Assembly (NCBI GenBank): GCA_016927115.1
Contig: JAFGNH010000021.1
Coordinates: 16,193 to 80,192 of the forward strand
From: Anaerolineales bacterium
GTDB taxonomy: Bacteria; Chloroflexota; Anaerolineae; Anaerolineales; E44-bin32
DNA length: 64,000 nucleotides
Direction: 5' to 3'
A program made the translations under genes and the position numbers. A model generated the notes under the pieces. The model had not been told where the DNA came from. It ran no database searches and saw nothing but the letters and a program-made list of their open reading frames with translations. This document shows, in pieces, positions 18,088 to 27,697 of this stretch (positions within the stretch are counted from its first letter, which is position 1; each line of letters starts with the position of its first letter).

Positions 18088-21000
18088 ATGAACGCAGATG
18101 CAAATCATGATGCCGAATCGCAGAACACGTTCCCAGACTTCGCGTCGGATGAGAAACCCCTGTCTATTCTCCAGAGTCTCTCCCAAACGATCGGCCTGCA
18201 CATCTCCCTGCTGGATATAAACCTGGAACCTATCTTCAATACTTCTCCCCGCCCCGCTGTCTTAAATATTCTTACATCCACAGATCAAGCGCATAAACTG
18301 TACATAACAAACCTGCAGGTTATCATCCGCAACCTGCAAGACCATCAAACATGGACAATCGATACCTTATTCCCGGGTATGCAGGCGGGAGTACTCCCAC
18401 TGGCACACATGGAACCCGCAGCCTTCCTCCTCGCAGGTCCGGTTTTGTATTCTGCTCCCGATAAAGACTTCTTCTCCAAAGAGGTAAAAAAGTATGGTGC
18501 AAATAAGCGCGACTATCTCGAAGCAGTGAAAAACCTCCCGGTTGTGAGCGAAGGTCAATTTCAAAACTTCCTTTTACTGCTCCATGAAATAACCTCGTCC
18601 TTTAACCAGCCGCCCCGGGAAGATAAGCTGCAAAATTTTCACGCCCGCCCACAAATAAAAGACATGGTGGTACAGCTGCAGGAAAACCATAATTTCCTGG
18701 CAAAAATATTAGACAGCCAGGGGGATGGAATCTGTCTGCTTGAACCTGACCTCACCATCCGTTTTGTAAACAACACCATAAAAGAATGGTACGCGAATCA
18801 GCTTCCTCTGGAAGGACAGAAATGCCATGTTTGCTGCGGGTTTGAGTCAGTTCCATGTGATGTGTGCCCCGCAAAACGTTCTCTCCAGTCGGGCAAAACT
18901 GAAATGGAAGTAATACAAGGGATTCCAGGAACCAATGTAGAATGGCTTGAAGTATACAGCCACCCAATTTTCGATCCCTTCAATGGAAATATAACCGGAC
19001 TTATTGGAGTTCTGCGAGATATCAATGAACAAAAAAAAGTGAAAAACGAACTGCTTCAATCCAAACATTTTACTGAGAGCCTGCTTGACGCAATCCCCAC
19101 ACCGGTTTTCTTCTTAGACACGGAGGATCGGTATCTCGGCTGCAATCGCGCTTTCTCGGAACTCATGGGGGTTTCTTCGGAAGACATCAAAGGGAAAACG
19201 AACCAAAACCTCTGGCCGGAAAAGCAGGTTGAATTCTACAACGGGAAAAACCGGGAGCTGCTTGAGAATTCCAGACTCCAGATGTGTGAGTATGAAATTA
19301 CAGATAGAGAAGGGAGAATCAAACCTGTTTTTTTCATTATGAACCCTTTCCATGATGAATCCGGTGAAACAGCAGGTCGTGTCGGTGCCTTTCTGAATAT
19401 CTCCGATCAGAAAAAAGCAGAACAATCGATAAAAGATAGTGAAGCCCGGTATCGCCATATCTTTGAAACTACCAGTGTTGCTGTCTGGGAAGAGGATTTT
19501 TCAGCGGTAAAGGCTGAGATCGATTCTCTAAAAGACCAGGGGATACAGGATTTTGAACGGTATCTGGCGGAACATCCCGATTTCGTTTACCAGGCAGCAG
19601 AGCAGATAATTGTCAGGGATGTTAATCATACTGCGCTTCAGGTGACAGGTGCCAGCAAGAAGGAAGAGCTGCTTGGTCCGCTCAGCAGATTCCTCGAACC
19701 TGAAATGGCCGGCATCCTGCAGAAAGAAATTATAGCTATAGCCCGTGGCCAGGTATATTTCGAGGAAGAGGTTGATATTCATGTTCTCGATGGAGAACCC
19801 CGCAGTATCCTGGTCACAATTTCCTTTCCGTCACATTCAGATCGATACGACAGAGTACTCGTTAATACAATCGACATTTCCAGAAATAAACAGGCCGAAA
19901 AAGCGCTGCGTGAAAGTGAAGAGCGCTATCGTGTACTGGCTGAAATGCTCCCGGAGGCTGTTTTTGAAACCGACCATGAGATGATCCTTACCTATTCCAA
20001 TCAAGCTGCGTACCAGCTTTTCGGCTACACGCCCGAAGAAATTATTGGGAAGAAAATGGGTATAGACTTGATTGATCCACAGGATCAACAGCGTGCCATG
20101 ACGAATCTGATGCAGCACATCAATGGTGTGGATCCGGGATCAGTTGAATATACCGCTATCAGAAAAGATGGCACCCGGTTCCCGATCCTGTTCCACGCAA
20201 GTTCCGAATTCCAAAACGGCAAACTGGCAGGAATCAGAGGGATCATTATTGACATATCAGAGCGCAAGCAAGCGGAAGAAGCTGTCCACAGTAGTGAAGC
20301 CAGGTACCGCACCCTCGTAGAGCAGTCATTCCAGGGTGTAATCATAGCCAAAGATAACCCTCTCCGGCTTGTATTTGCAAGTAAACCCATGGAAACCATC
20401 ACTGGATATTCCCCTCAGGAACTTATCAATTTCGATCCTGAAAAGCTCGCCCTGTTGATCCATCCGAATGACAGAGAACAATTCTTCTACAACTTTCGCC
20501 GCCGTCTGCAGGGAGAAAAGATTCCACCTCGTACTGAATACCGCTTCCTATACCGGGATGGCAGTACCCGGTGGGTGGATATATACAGCACCCTCATTGA
20601 GTACGAGGGAGAACCTGCCACGCAGACGGCCTTCCTGGATATTACAAACCGCAAACAAATGGAGAATAATCTGCGGGAGACTAATGAAACCCTGCAAACA
20701 CTCATCCAGTCCTCCCCTTATGCCATTATCTCCCTCGACCTGGAAGGGTATGTAACCCTGTGGAATCCCACTGCAGAAAAACTGTTCGGTTGGACAGAAA
20801 AAGAAGTGTTGGGAAAACAAAATCCCCTCGTCCAATCCGAAGATGATGTCGGCTTTATGGATAAACCAGCGGTTCAGCAAGAAGGGATTGAATTACGCCT
20901 GGAACTTTCACGACAGACAAAAGAGGGGAAACGGTTAGACCTGCGCCTTTCCACCGCTCCGTTATATGACTCAACTGGAAACGTTACCGGCGTGGTTGGC

Positions 21001-22200
21001 ATTTTTGAAGACATAAGCAAGCAGAAACTTGCCGAACAGGAGAAAGTCATTATCGAAGAGCAGTATCGCCAGGCTCATCGCCTTGAAGCTATCGGGAGGC
21101 TGGCAGGTGGTGTTGCCCACGATCTGAACAATCTGCTGACCCCCATCCTGTTGTATGCAGAAATGCTGCTGGACCACTACGACCGATCTGATTACAGCTA
21201 CCAGCCCGTAAATGAAATCCTACAGGCAGGCCAGCGTGCAAGAGACCTGGTAACTCAGCTGCTTGCATACAGCCGCAAGCAGAACCTTGAATATAAACCC
21301 ATTGACATTAATACCACCGTGGAACAGTTTCAAAAGCTTCTCCGCCGAACCATCCGGGAAGATATCCATATCGAGCTTTCCCTGGAACCAATAGAAGGTA
21401 TGGTTATGGCAGATATCGGACAGATGGAACAGGTTATTATGAACCTTGCCGTAAACGCACAGGACGCCATGCCGGAAGGTGGCACTCTCACGCTGCAGAC
21501 AGAGCATACGGTCCTGGATGAACAATATGCCCAGAATCACCCCGATGTTGTCCCTGGAGAGTACATCATGCTGGCGATCTCTGATACCGGCCACGGAATG
21601 GATGATCAGACCCGACAGCAGATTTTCGAACCTTTCTATACAACCAAGGGAGACGCTGGAACAGGCTTGGGGCTCTCAACAGTATATGGAATTGTTAAAC
21701 AGCATGAAGGCCATATCTGGGTTTACAGTGAACCTGGAATCGGTACCTGTTTTAAAATCTATCTGCCGGCTATTCAAATATCCCCCCGTGAACACGGGAT
21801 AATAAGCTTTGAACCCGAAAATTTATTCGGGAATGAGACCATCCTGCTTGTTGAAGACAATGATCAGGTCAGGAAACTGACGTTCACCATACTGAAAAAT
21901 TTTGGGTATCATGTTCTTGCTGCTGAAGACGGCTTGAAAGCCCTGGAACTCCTGAAAAGCTATCAGGACACAATCCACTTGCTTTTGACCGATGTCATTA
22001 TGCCGGGAATGAACGGCCGAGAGCTGTACGAAAGCGCAGTACAGCAACGTCCTGACCTGCGAGTGTTATACATGTCCGGCTATTCAAACGATGTTATTGC
22101 CCATCGAGGTGTCCTCGAGAAAGGAATCGCCTTCATTCAGAAACCATATTCCTCAAGAGGTCTGGGAGCCAGAATCCGAGAGCTTCTCAATGAAGAGTAA
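18088..22200 (+). CDS. Hybrid histidine kinase with PocR-like N-terminus, six PAS domains and a receiver
   Basis: 1370 residues, cytosolic. The first 165 residues resemble a PocR sensory domain (AAFLLAGPVLYS, NLPVVSEGQFQNFLLLLHEI) but lack the Cys residues often found there. Six PAS domains follow; the first has a Cys-rich insertion (KCHVCCGF then PCDVCP) that could bind metal. HisKA carries His 1011 in GGVAHDLNN; the HATPase has NLAVNAQDAMPEGG and GTGLGLSTVYG; the receiver has Asp 1302. From the residue stretch EEQYRQ to the end it is nearly colinear with the preceding kinase, so the two share a recent duplicated output. 270 bases separate the genes. Confidence 0.9.
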   Translation: MNADANHDAESQNTFPDFASDEKPLSILQSLSQTIGLHISLLDINLEPIFNTSPRPAVLNILTSTDQAHKLYITNLQVIIRNLQDHQTWTIDTLFPGMQAGVLPLAHMEPAAFLLAGPVLYSAPDKDFFSKEVKKYGANKRDYLEAVKNLPVVSEGQFQNFLLLLHEITSSFNQPPREDKLQNFHARPQIKDMVVQLQENHNFLAKILDSQGDGICLLEPDLTIRFVNNTIKEWYANQLPLEGQKCHVCCGFESVPCDVCPAKRSLQSGKTEMEVIQGIPGTNVEWLEVYSHPIFDPFNGNITGLIGVLRDINEQKKVKNELLQSKHFTESLLDAIPTPVFFLDTEDRYLGCNRAFSELMGVSSEDIKGKTNQNLWPEKQVEFYNGKNRELLENSRLQMCEYEITDREGRIKPVFFIMNPFHDESGETAGRVGAFLNISDQKKAEQSIKDSEARYRHIFETTSVAVWEEDFSAVKAEIDSLKDQGIQDFERYLAEHPDFVYQAAEQIIVRDVNHTALQVTGASKKEELLGPLSRFLEPEMAGILQKEIIAIARGQVYFEEEVDIHVLDGEPRSILVTISFPSHSDRYDRVLVNTIDISRNKQAEKALRESEERYRVLAEMLPEAVFETDHEMILTYSNQAAYQLFGYTPEEIIGKKMGIDLIDPQDQQRAMTNLMQHINGVDPGSVEYTAIRKDGTRFPILFHASSEFQNGKLAGIRGIIIDISERKQAEEAVHSSEARYRTLVEQSFQGVIIAKDNPLRLVFASKPMETITGYSPQELINFDPEKLALLIHPNDREQFFYNFRRRLQGEKIPPRTEYRFLYRDGSTRWVDIYSTLIEYEGEPATQTAFLDITNRKQMENNLRETNETLQTLIQSSPYAIISLDLEGYVTLWNPTAEKLFGWTEKEVLGKQNPLVQSEDDVGFMDKPAVQQEGIELRLELSRQTKEGKRLDLRLSTAPLYDSTGNVTGVVGIFEDISKQKLAEQEKVIIEEQYRQAHRLEAIGRLAGGVAHDLNNLLTPILLYAEMLLDHYDRSDYSYQPVNEILQAGQRARDLVTQLLAYSRKQNLEYKPIDINTTVEQFQKLLRRTIREDIHIELSLEPIEGMVMADIGQMEQVIMNLAVNAQDAMPEGGTLTLQTEHTVLDEQYAQNHPDVVPGEYIMLAISDTGHGMDDQTRQQIFEPFYTTKGDAGTGLGLSTVYGIVKQHEGHIWVYSEPGIGTCFKIYLPAIQISPREHGIISFEPENLFGNETILLVEDNDQVRKLTFTILKNFGYHVLAAEDGLKALELLKSYQDTIHLLLTDVIMPGMNGRELYESAVQQRPDLRVLYMSGYSNDVIAHRGVLEKGIAFIQKPYSSRGLGARIRELLNEE

Positions 22201-22472
22201 GATCCGCTCAACTGCCTCTACCCAGCCGCAGCGTCCTTATCCCGCTTCCTCCACAGATCTAATAGTCAGGTGATCGCGCGGACAGGACTCCTGTACTGTA
22301 TACATCCAGTATGGCTTTCTCTACAATGAACACTGTCTGAACAAAGAAATGGGGGAAGAGCAACAGCAAGGGGTAATCGCAGGCAATACCCACTCCGCAA
22401 ATCAAAACAAGCCGCTTCTGACGCTGCAGGCAGGTTCTGAAACACCCTTTCCCCAACAAAGAAAGGTGTATT
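22201..22472. other. Intergenic stretch before the dockerin locus
   Basis: 272 bases with one short palindrome (ACAGGACTCCTGT near 22281). No gene is seen. Confidence 0.35.
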
Positions 22473-23630
22473 ATGAATAACTTTTCGGCTGGAGCAGTTC
22501 TGCGTAAGACAACACGGATTCTCTTGTTGATTTTATTAACCGTTTCTATTCCTTCAACTGCGCTTTGTGCCCCGAGGCAGTCGTTGATCATTTCCACACA
22601 TCGCCCTGCCGCTGCCAGGAACATTTCCAAAATGCTGTCCACGGGCCAAACCACCCGTGCGAATGCGTCCTTGGTCAGCGGCGCTATTACCGTCACCTCG
22701 TCAATTAAAGAGGGATATGGATCTTACTTCGAACCCTATGTTGTCGACTCCACGGAAATCAAATTCAATGTTCAGGTCAGCGGGGCAGATAAAGAAAACG
22801 CACTGTATCAGGTCACCGTCCATATGGAACACTACCGCAGCTGTACAGTACAGAAGCGATGGGATAACCTCACTTATCAGGACCTGCTGAACCGGAACGG
22901 CGAGTTCACATTTGATGCTCCGATGGCTGGATGGTACTACCTGCGGATCAACATCAATGAAGACGGCGACTTTGTTGAATACAAACCAGCCCGCACCCAT
23001 GTCTACAGTCGGGTGCCTCCCGTGAACAGTTTTTCGCTGCCATACATACACCCCGCCTCCAATCATTCACCTGCACCAGAGCTGACGATCCTCAACAGTA
23101 CAGGAGGCAGCGGGACCCACGGCGATCCGCTCGTAATTAATGGAACCGCCATCCGCTTCCGGGTTGATCATACCAGCGACCGGGACGGAAGCAGCGATAT
23201 CACCAACGGTGTGATGTTCTGGGCAATCCAGACCGACGGCCATCACCCGATCTATTCCGGGGGACAACAAATCAGCGATCCTGCTGCCACATTCCTCTAC
23301 AATGAAGATTTTACCGGTGCGGTCTATTCATGGGATACAACGGAAAATCCTTCGTCCGACGGCCAGTACTCCCTGCACCTGTGTGTAATAGACCAGCATG
23401 GGGAGAAAGATGAAATCCGCGTCGCATTTACAACTGGCACTCCACAACCCGCTGATCCGGATCTGAATCAGGATGGTTCCATCAACATCCTTGATATTCA
23501 GGTTTGCATCAACATCATCCTGGGCAGCGAGACCAGCAGTATGCTTGCCCAGCGAGCTGATCTGAATGGGGATGGTTCCGTCGACCAATCGGATCTGCAT
23601 CAGATTGTTTCATCAGTGCTGCAGTTTTAG
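22473..23630 (+). CDS. Secreted protein with C-terminal dockerin
   Basis: 385 residues. A signal peptide runs to about residue 33 (ILLLILLTVSIPSTALCA). Two beta-rich repeats of about 110 residues follow, each starting from a VVDSTEIKFNVQVS- or VINGTAIRFRVDHT-like strand, which suggests two Ig-like or carbohydrate-binding-like modules. The last 60 residues are a type I dockerin: two calcium loops, DLNQDGSINILD and DLNGDGSVDQSD, each followed by a helix. Dockerins bind cohesins; a cohesin gene lies two genes downstream. No catalytic domain is recognised, so its role may be structural or binding. ATG 22473 is preceded by AAAGGTG. Confidence 0.8.
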   Translation: MNNFSAGAVLRKTTRILLLILLTVSIPSTALCAPRQSLIISTHRPAAARNISKMLSTGQTTRANASLVSGAITVTSSIKEGYGSYFEPYVVDSTEIKFNVQVSGADKENALYQVTVHMEHYRSCTVQKRWDNLTYQDLLNRNGEFTFDAPMAGWYYLRININEDGDFVEYKPARTHVYSRVPPVNSFSLPYIHPASNHSPAPELTILNSTGGSGTHGDPLVINGTAIRFRVDHTSDRDGSSDITNGVMFWAIQTDGHHPIYSGGQQISDPAATFLYNEDFTGAVYSWDTTENPSSDGQYSLHLCVIDQHGEKDEIRVAFTTGTPQPADPDLNQDGSINILDIQVCINIILGSETSSMLAQRADLNGDGSVDQSDLHQIVSSVLQF

Positions 23631-23658
23631 GAACGTGAAATCACGCAGGGGGCAAAAC

Positions 23659-25284
23659 ATGATTCGAAAAACCTCAACCTGTTTTTTCTGCATCTTTTCA
23701 GCTGGTTTGCTGCTCGGTTTCAGCAAACCAGCCACCAGCCGGGTTCTGGCATCAATCCGACAGGAACCCGCAATCTATGTAAGCGCATCAGATGGGTCTG
23801 ATGCCGGAGATGGCAGTCAGGCGCACCCTAAAGCAACTATTCAGGCTGCAATCACTGCGGCAGCAGAGGCTTCTGTAACGGAGGTGAACATCGCCGGGGG
23901 TTTCTACATGGAGCACAGCATCCAGCTTCACGAAGGTATTTCGCTCTATGGCGGATGGGCATCGGATTGGAGTACGCGTGATCCCGATCTGTATCCCAGC
24001 AATATCGAGGATCCGCGCACATCCGGTACGACACCCTATGTGCTCTATGCCGGCCCCGGGATTACTGGAAACACTATAGTCGATGGACTTGTTTTACAGG
24101 CTGGAAGCGGCACCAGACCGGCCGCTGTTCTGTGTGAGGGAAGCCCTGTATTTCACCGGAACAGCATCCTGGGCGGGCAGGCGACCAGCATCGCCTATGG
24201 CATCCTGATCAGGGAGAATGCCAGCCCGGAACTCAGCGAGAACAAGATCAGCGGAGGTCGCTCGGAGCAGCAGGCTATTGCTGTGTCTGTCGGGCACGAC
24301 TCCAGTCCTGTTATCACCCACAACACCATCTCTGGTGAAGATACTCAGAATGGTACCGTGCATGCCATTTACAACATCGGCGCCAGTCCATTGATTGCCT
24401 GCAACATACTGGAGGGCGGAAGCTGTGTTTCCAGCCAATGCTACTCTGCCGCTATCCGGGACGGGAGAGCTTCTTCTTCTGTCATCTACAACAACATTAT
24501 CCACGGCGGGACTGGATATCGGACCTACGGAATCATTACCAGCGACGGCTCCAACCCCAGCATCCTGAATAACAGCATCCAGGCCGGTCCGGCAGCCCAT
24601 ACTGCTACAGGCATTTACATTAAAAATGATGACAACCCGCGTATTATCAACAACCTCATCTTCACCAGCGGAGGACAGGCGCGTTACTGCATTTATGAAA
24701 ACAATCCGGGAAGTTTTCCCGGGCATCCCAACCCGGATTCGAACCCCGGCATTCTGCGGAACAATAACTTCTTTGCCTGCCCTACAGCCTTGCTCAGTTG
24801 GTTTAACGAAACCAGTGCCACCTCTCACTCTGTCACAGATCTTGAGACACCGGTAACAACTGCTGAAGACGGAACTGGAGCCCTGGCACAGTGGGGTAAT
24901 ATCTTTGAAGATATCTCTTCCGACCTGGACCCAGCTCTGAAATACCTGGGGAATCTTTCAGCAGTGTTTTTTGATACCGGGGGTGTAAACGGCCTGACCG
25001 AACCATATCCTCTGCCGTTTGAGGACGATTTCGACGGGCAGGCAAGGACTCCAACCGACAGCAGCCCTACAGGGTGGTCGATGGGGGCTTATGAATATGA
25101 TTCGACGCTCCCCCCTTTGGAAGGTGACGTTAATCTGGATGGCAGTATTGATCAGGCAGATATTCAAGCCTGCCTCCAGCATATTCTGATGCTTCACGAT
25201 TATGGCGCTCCGGCTGATTTGAACCAGGATGGCAGTGTAAATGCCTTGGATATTCAGCGGCTCGTACAGCTCCTGGTCCGATAA
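23659..25284 (+). CDS. Secreted parallel beta-helix (DUF1565-like) protein with C-terminal dockerin
   Basis: About 541 residues from ATG 23659, chosen because GGGGG lies 5-10 bases upstream and a signal peptide starts there (TCFFCIFSAGLLLGFSKPA). The body opens with YVSASDGSDAGDGSQAHP, typical of DUF1565 right-handed beta-helix proteins, and has many turns with NxIxGG or NNIIxGG patterns. The end is a dockerin with two calcium loops (DVNLDGSIDQAD and DLNQDGSVNALD). Beta-helix proteins include polysaccharide lyases, but I see no catalytic residue set, so the activity is open. The gene follows the first dockerin protein by 28 bases and probably shares its transcript. Confidence 0.82.
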   Translation: MIRKTSTCFFCIFSAGLLLGFSKPATSRVLASIRQEPAIYVSASDGSDAGDGSQAHPKATIQAAITAAAEASVTEVNIAGGFYMEHSIQLHEGISLYGGWASDWSTRDPDLYPSNIEDPRTSGTTPYVLYAGPGITGNTIVDGLVLQAGSGTRPAAVLCEGSPVFHRNSILGGQATSIAYGILIRENASPELSENKISGGRSEQQAIAVSVGHDSSPVITHNTISGEDTQNGTVHAIYNIGASPLIACNILEGGSCVSSQCYSAAIRDGRASSSVIYNNIIHGGTGYRTYGIITSDGSNPSILNNSIQAGPAAHTATGIYIKNDDNPRIINNLIFTSGGQARYCIYENNPGSFPGHPNPDSNPGILRNNNFFACPTALLSWFNETSATSHSVTDLETPVTTAEDGTGALAQWGNIFEDISSDLDPALKYLGNLSAVFFDTGGVNGLTEPYPLPFEDDFDGQARTPTDSSPTGWSMGAYEYDSTLPPLEGDVNLDGSIDQADIQACLQHILMLHDYGAPADLNQDGSVNALDIQRLVQLLVR

Positions 25285-25333
25285 AAAACCAAAGATGGCA
25301 TTGCCACATGCGGTACCGTAAAAGGAGAACGAC

Positions 25334-26425
25334 ATGAAAAAGATTTGCTTCATCATGCTGATTTTCGCAGTCCTGACCACCTCCATGCAGGTGCATGCCA
25401 GCAGCGGTGTATCCGCGACAGCAGATCAGGTGCTGCTCACCATCCAGACAATCAGTGCCACGCCGTTGACGCAATTCAGTGTGCCTGTAGAATTGGATCC
25501 TCAGGGTAATACCCCCCCGGCTGCGTTGAATCTTGATATCACCTTCAACGATACTGTTCTGGAACTCCAGGGGATAACCATCGCGGAAGCCGGGCTATCA
25601 GCCGGCAAAGAACTGACCCATGCTCTTGTTGCAGGTAATACTGCCCGTATTGTGATCTATGGCCTTAACCAGAACACCATCGCAGAAGGTGTCCTGTTTA
25701 ACCTGGAATTTATAAGCACGAGCAGTACAGGTGGAACTTTCCCCCTTACCGTCACCAATCTGACCCTGGCTGCTCCTCAAGCCGCAGAGCTGGATGGCGC
25801 TGGTATGGATGGATCCGTGGTAATTTCAACCGGAGGGACCACCTTTGCTGATGTTCCGGCAGACTTCTGGGCTTATGAATACATTGAAGCCCTTTATCAG
25901 GAAGGCTACACAGCAGGATGCAGTACGGCCCCACTGTTATACTGTCCGGAGCAGGAATTGGCCCGCTCGCATATGGCAGTGTTTGTGGAACGCAGCCACC
26001 ATGGCGCATCATTTACACCAGTGGATCCGGCCAGCCAGATCTTTGGTGATGTTTCTGCCGGCCATTGGGCCTACGACTGGACTGCAGAAATGTATAGTGA
26101 CGGGTATACTGCCGGTTGTTCTACAGATCCTCTGCTGTTCTGCCCTGATACTCCACACACCAGAGCAGAAGCAGCTGTTTTTTTGCTGCGTATCAAGTAC
26201 GGATTGGCCTACGATCCTGATCCGGCAACAGGCATCTTTACAGATGTGCCTGCACAGGGCTACTGGGCGGCACGCTGGATAGAAGCGGCATACCAGGATA
26301 GTCTGCTGCCGGCCTGTGAGACCATGCCGGATCTGCGCTTCTGCCCGGATGAGATCGTCGACCGTGCTCTGGCCGCATACGGTGTTGCCATCGCGAAGGG
26401 GATAATGCCAGCCCCGGAGGAATGA
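25334..26425 (+). CDS. Cohesin domain protein with three SLH-like repeats
   Basis: 363 residues. Signal peptide to about 22 (FIMLIFAVLTTSMQVHA). Residues 28-165 match a cohesin: FSVPVELDPQG, ALNLDITFNDTVLELQGI, EGVLFNLEF. Three SLH-like repeats follow (from FADVPADFWAYEYIEALYQ, FGDVSAGHWAYDWTAEMYS and FTDVPAQGYWAARWIEAAYQ). Each repeat has a Cys pair, GCSTAPLLYCP, GCSTDPLLFCP and ACETMPDLRFCP, a variant I associate with Chloroflexota. SLH domains hold proteins at the cell surface; the cohesin would capture the two dockerin proteins upstream. GGAG lies 10 bases before the ATG. Together the three genes make a minimal anchoring system. Confidence 0.83.
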   Translation: MKKICFIMLIFAVLTTSMQVHASSGVSATADQVLLTIQTISATPLTQFSVPVELDPQGNTPPAALNLDITFNDTVLELQGITIAEAGLSAGKELTHALVAGNTARIVIYGLNQNTIAEGVLFNLEFISTSSTGGTFPLTVTNLTLAAPQAAELDGAGMDGSVVISTGGTTFADVPADFWAYEYIEALYQEGYTAGCSTAPLLYCPEQELARSHMAVFVERSHHGASFTPVDPASQIFGDVSAGHWAYDWTAEMYSDGYTAGCSTDPLLFCPDTPHTRAEAAVFLLRIKYGLAYDPDPATGIFTDVPAQGYWAARWIEAAYQDSLLPACETMPDLRFCPDEIVDRALAAYGVAIAKGIMPAPEE

Positions 26426-26661
26426 CACAGGCTGGTGCAGTTTGATATTTTTCAAGCTGTCCACTACCCTCCGCATTCAACTGCCAGGATCTCCTCCCCC
26501 CGCAGATCCTGGCAGCCCGTCTTTCCAGATGGCTTCCTTTACGGTACCCCGGATATTAAATGTCCTATTCACTACCGGCGATCAGTTGCATACAGCCAGA
26601 CCTGCAGATACAATGAAGCCGGCCAAACTAACCAGCAGTGTCTGCTGGCCCTGTCCGTATA

Positions 26662-27651
26662 ATGATGAATCAGAGAAAAAATCCTTTCCAGATCCTCCAG
26701 GTAGCAGAAAACGCCGAAGAGGAAGTAATTGAAGGAGCCTACCGAAAGCTGGCTCAGAAATACCATCCGGATCACAGCGATCTTCCTGACGCAAAACTGC
26801 GCATGCAGGAGATCAATTGGGCATACGGAGTTCTGCGCGCTGCGAAAGCCCAAACCGGATCCCTGCAATACCGGGAACCACCCCTTCCCCGTCAAAACAT
26901 TCCTGAAAGAAGGACACCCCAGTGGATCGAGTCTGAGTTGATCTATATCTCGGCTGGCAGTTTTGTAATGGGGTGCAGGGAGGCAGATCCTCTGGCTTTT
27001 GAAGTTGAAAAGCTCGCCCATCGTATTCAACTCGAAGAATTCTGGATCGCCCGCTACCCCGTCACGCGGGAAGCCTACCGGCTGTTTCTGCTGGCAAACC
27101 TGCAGTACAGCCCTCCCTTCGGCTGGGACGGCCTGGATTTTCCGGCCGGTACCGAAAAACACCCTGTCACAGGTGTAAGCTGGATCTACTGCATCGCCTA
27201 CTGCCGCTGGTTATCACAGAACTCCAGGCACAATTTCATGCTTCCCAGTGAAGCTGAATGGGAAAAGGCCGCGCGCGGCGAAAACGAACTGCGCTACCCC
27301 TGGGGTAACGAGTGGGATCCCAATCGCTGTAATACTGTTGAGCAAAGAATCAACGCCACCACTCCGGTTGGGGAGTATTCCCCATTCGGTGATTCACCAT
27401 ACGGCGCAGGAGACATGGCAGGCAATGTGTGGGAATGGACTCGAAGTATCTTTCTGGACTATCCATACAATACTGTCGATGGGCGGGAACAACTCAAACT
27501 GGCAGTAAAATCCGAAATTTCAGTGCGCGGTGGAGCCTTCAGCAGCAAGGCTCGCCAGGTTCGTACAACCTGTCGCGACCGGGCTTACCCCGGATACGGA
27601 AACAGGGCCTATGGCTTCCGGGTGGTTTTATCCCCGACCTATAATGGGTAG
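26662..27651 (+). CDS. J-domain fused to an FGE-sulfatase (SUMF1-like) domain
   Basis: About 329 residues. Residues 5-65 form a J-domain with the HPD motif (LAQKYHPDHSD), the part that stimulates DnaK. Residues 95-325 have the formylglycine-enzyme fold: SAGSFVMGC, ARYPVTREAYRLF, HPVTGVSWIYCIAYC, LPSEAEWEKAARG, YPWGNEWD, GNVWEWTRS, RGGAFSS and GYGNRAYGFRVV. The paired Cys of active formylglycine enzymes are not both there: only one Cys (TTCRDR) is near the site, so sulfatase activation is unlikely. It may be a binding or scaffold protein. ATG 26662 or 26665 start it; no strong ribosome site is seen, and TATAAT overlaps the start codon. Confidence 0.78.
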   Translation: MMNQRKNPFQILQVAENAEEEVIEGAYRKLAQKYHPDHSDLPDAKLRMQEINWAYGVLRAAKAQTGSLQYREPPLPRQNIPERRTPQWIESELIYISAGSFVMGCREADPLAFEVEKLAHRIQLEEFWIARYPVTREAYRLFLLANLQYSPPFGWDGLDFPAGTEKHPVTGVSWIYCIAYCRWLSQNSRHNFMLPSEAEWEKAARGENELRYPWGNEWDPNRCNTVEQRINATTPVGEYSPFGDSPYGAGDMAGNVWEWTRSIFLDYPYNTVDGREQLKLAVKSEISVRGGAFSSKARQVRTTCRDRAYPGYGNRAYGFRVVLSPTYNG

Positions 27652-27697
27652 AAACATCTTCATATCATCCTGACCGGCAAGGGGTTAGAGAAAACAG

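Noticed and set aside
24094..24828. Minus-strand frame opposite the beta-helix dockerin gene
   Set aside because: Arises from the repeat structure of the beta-helix gene; no independent support.
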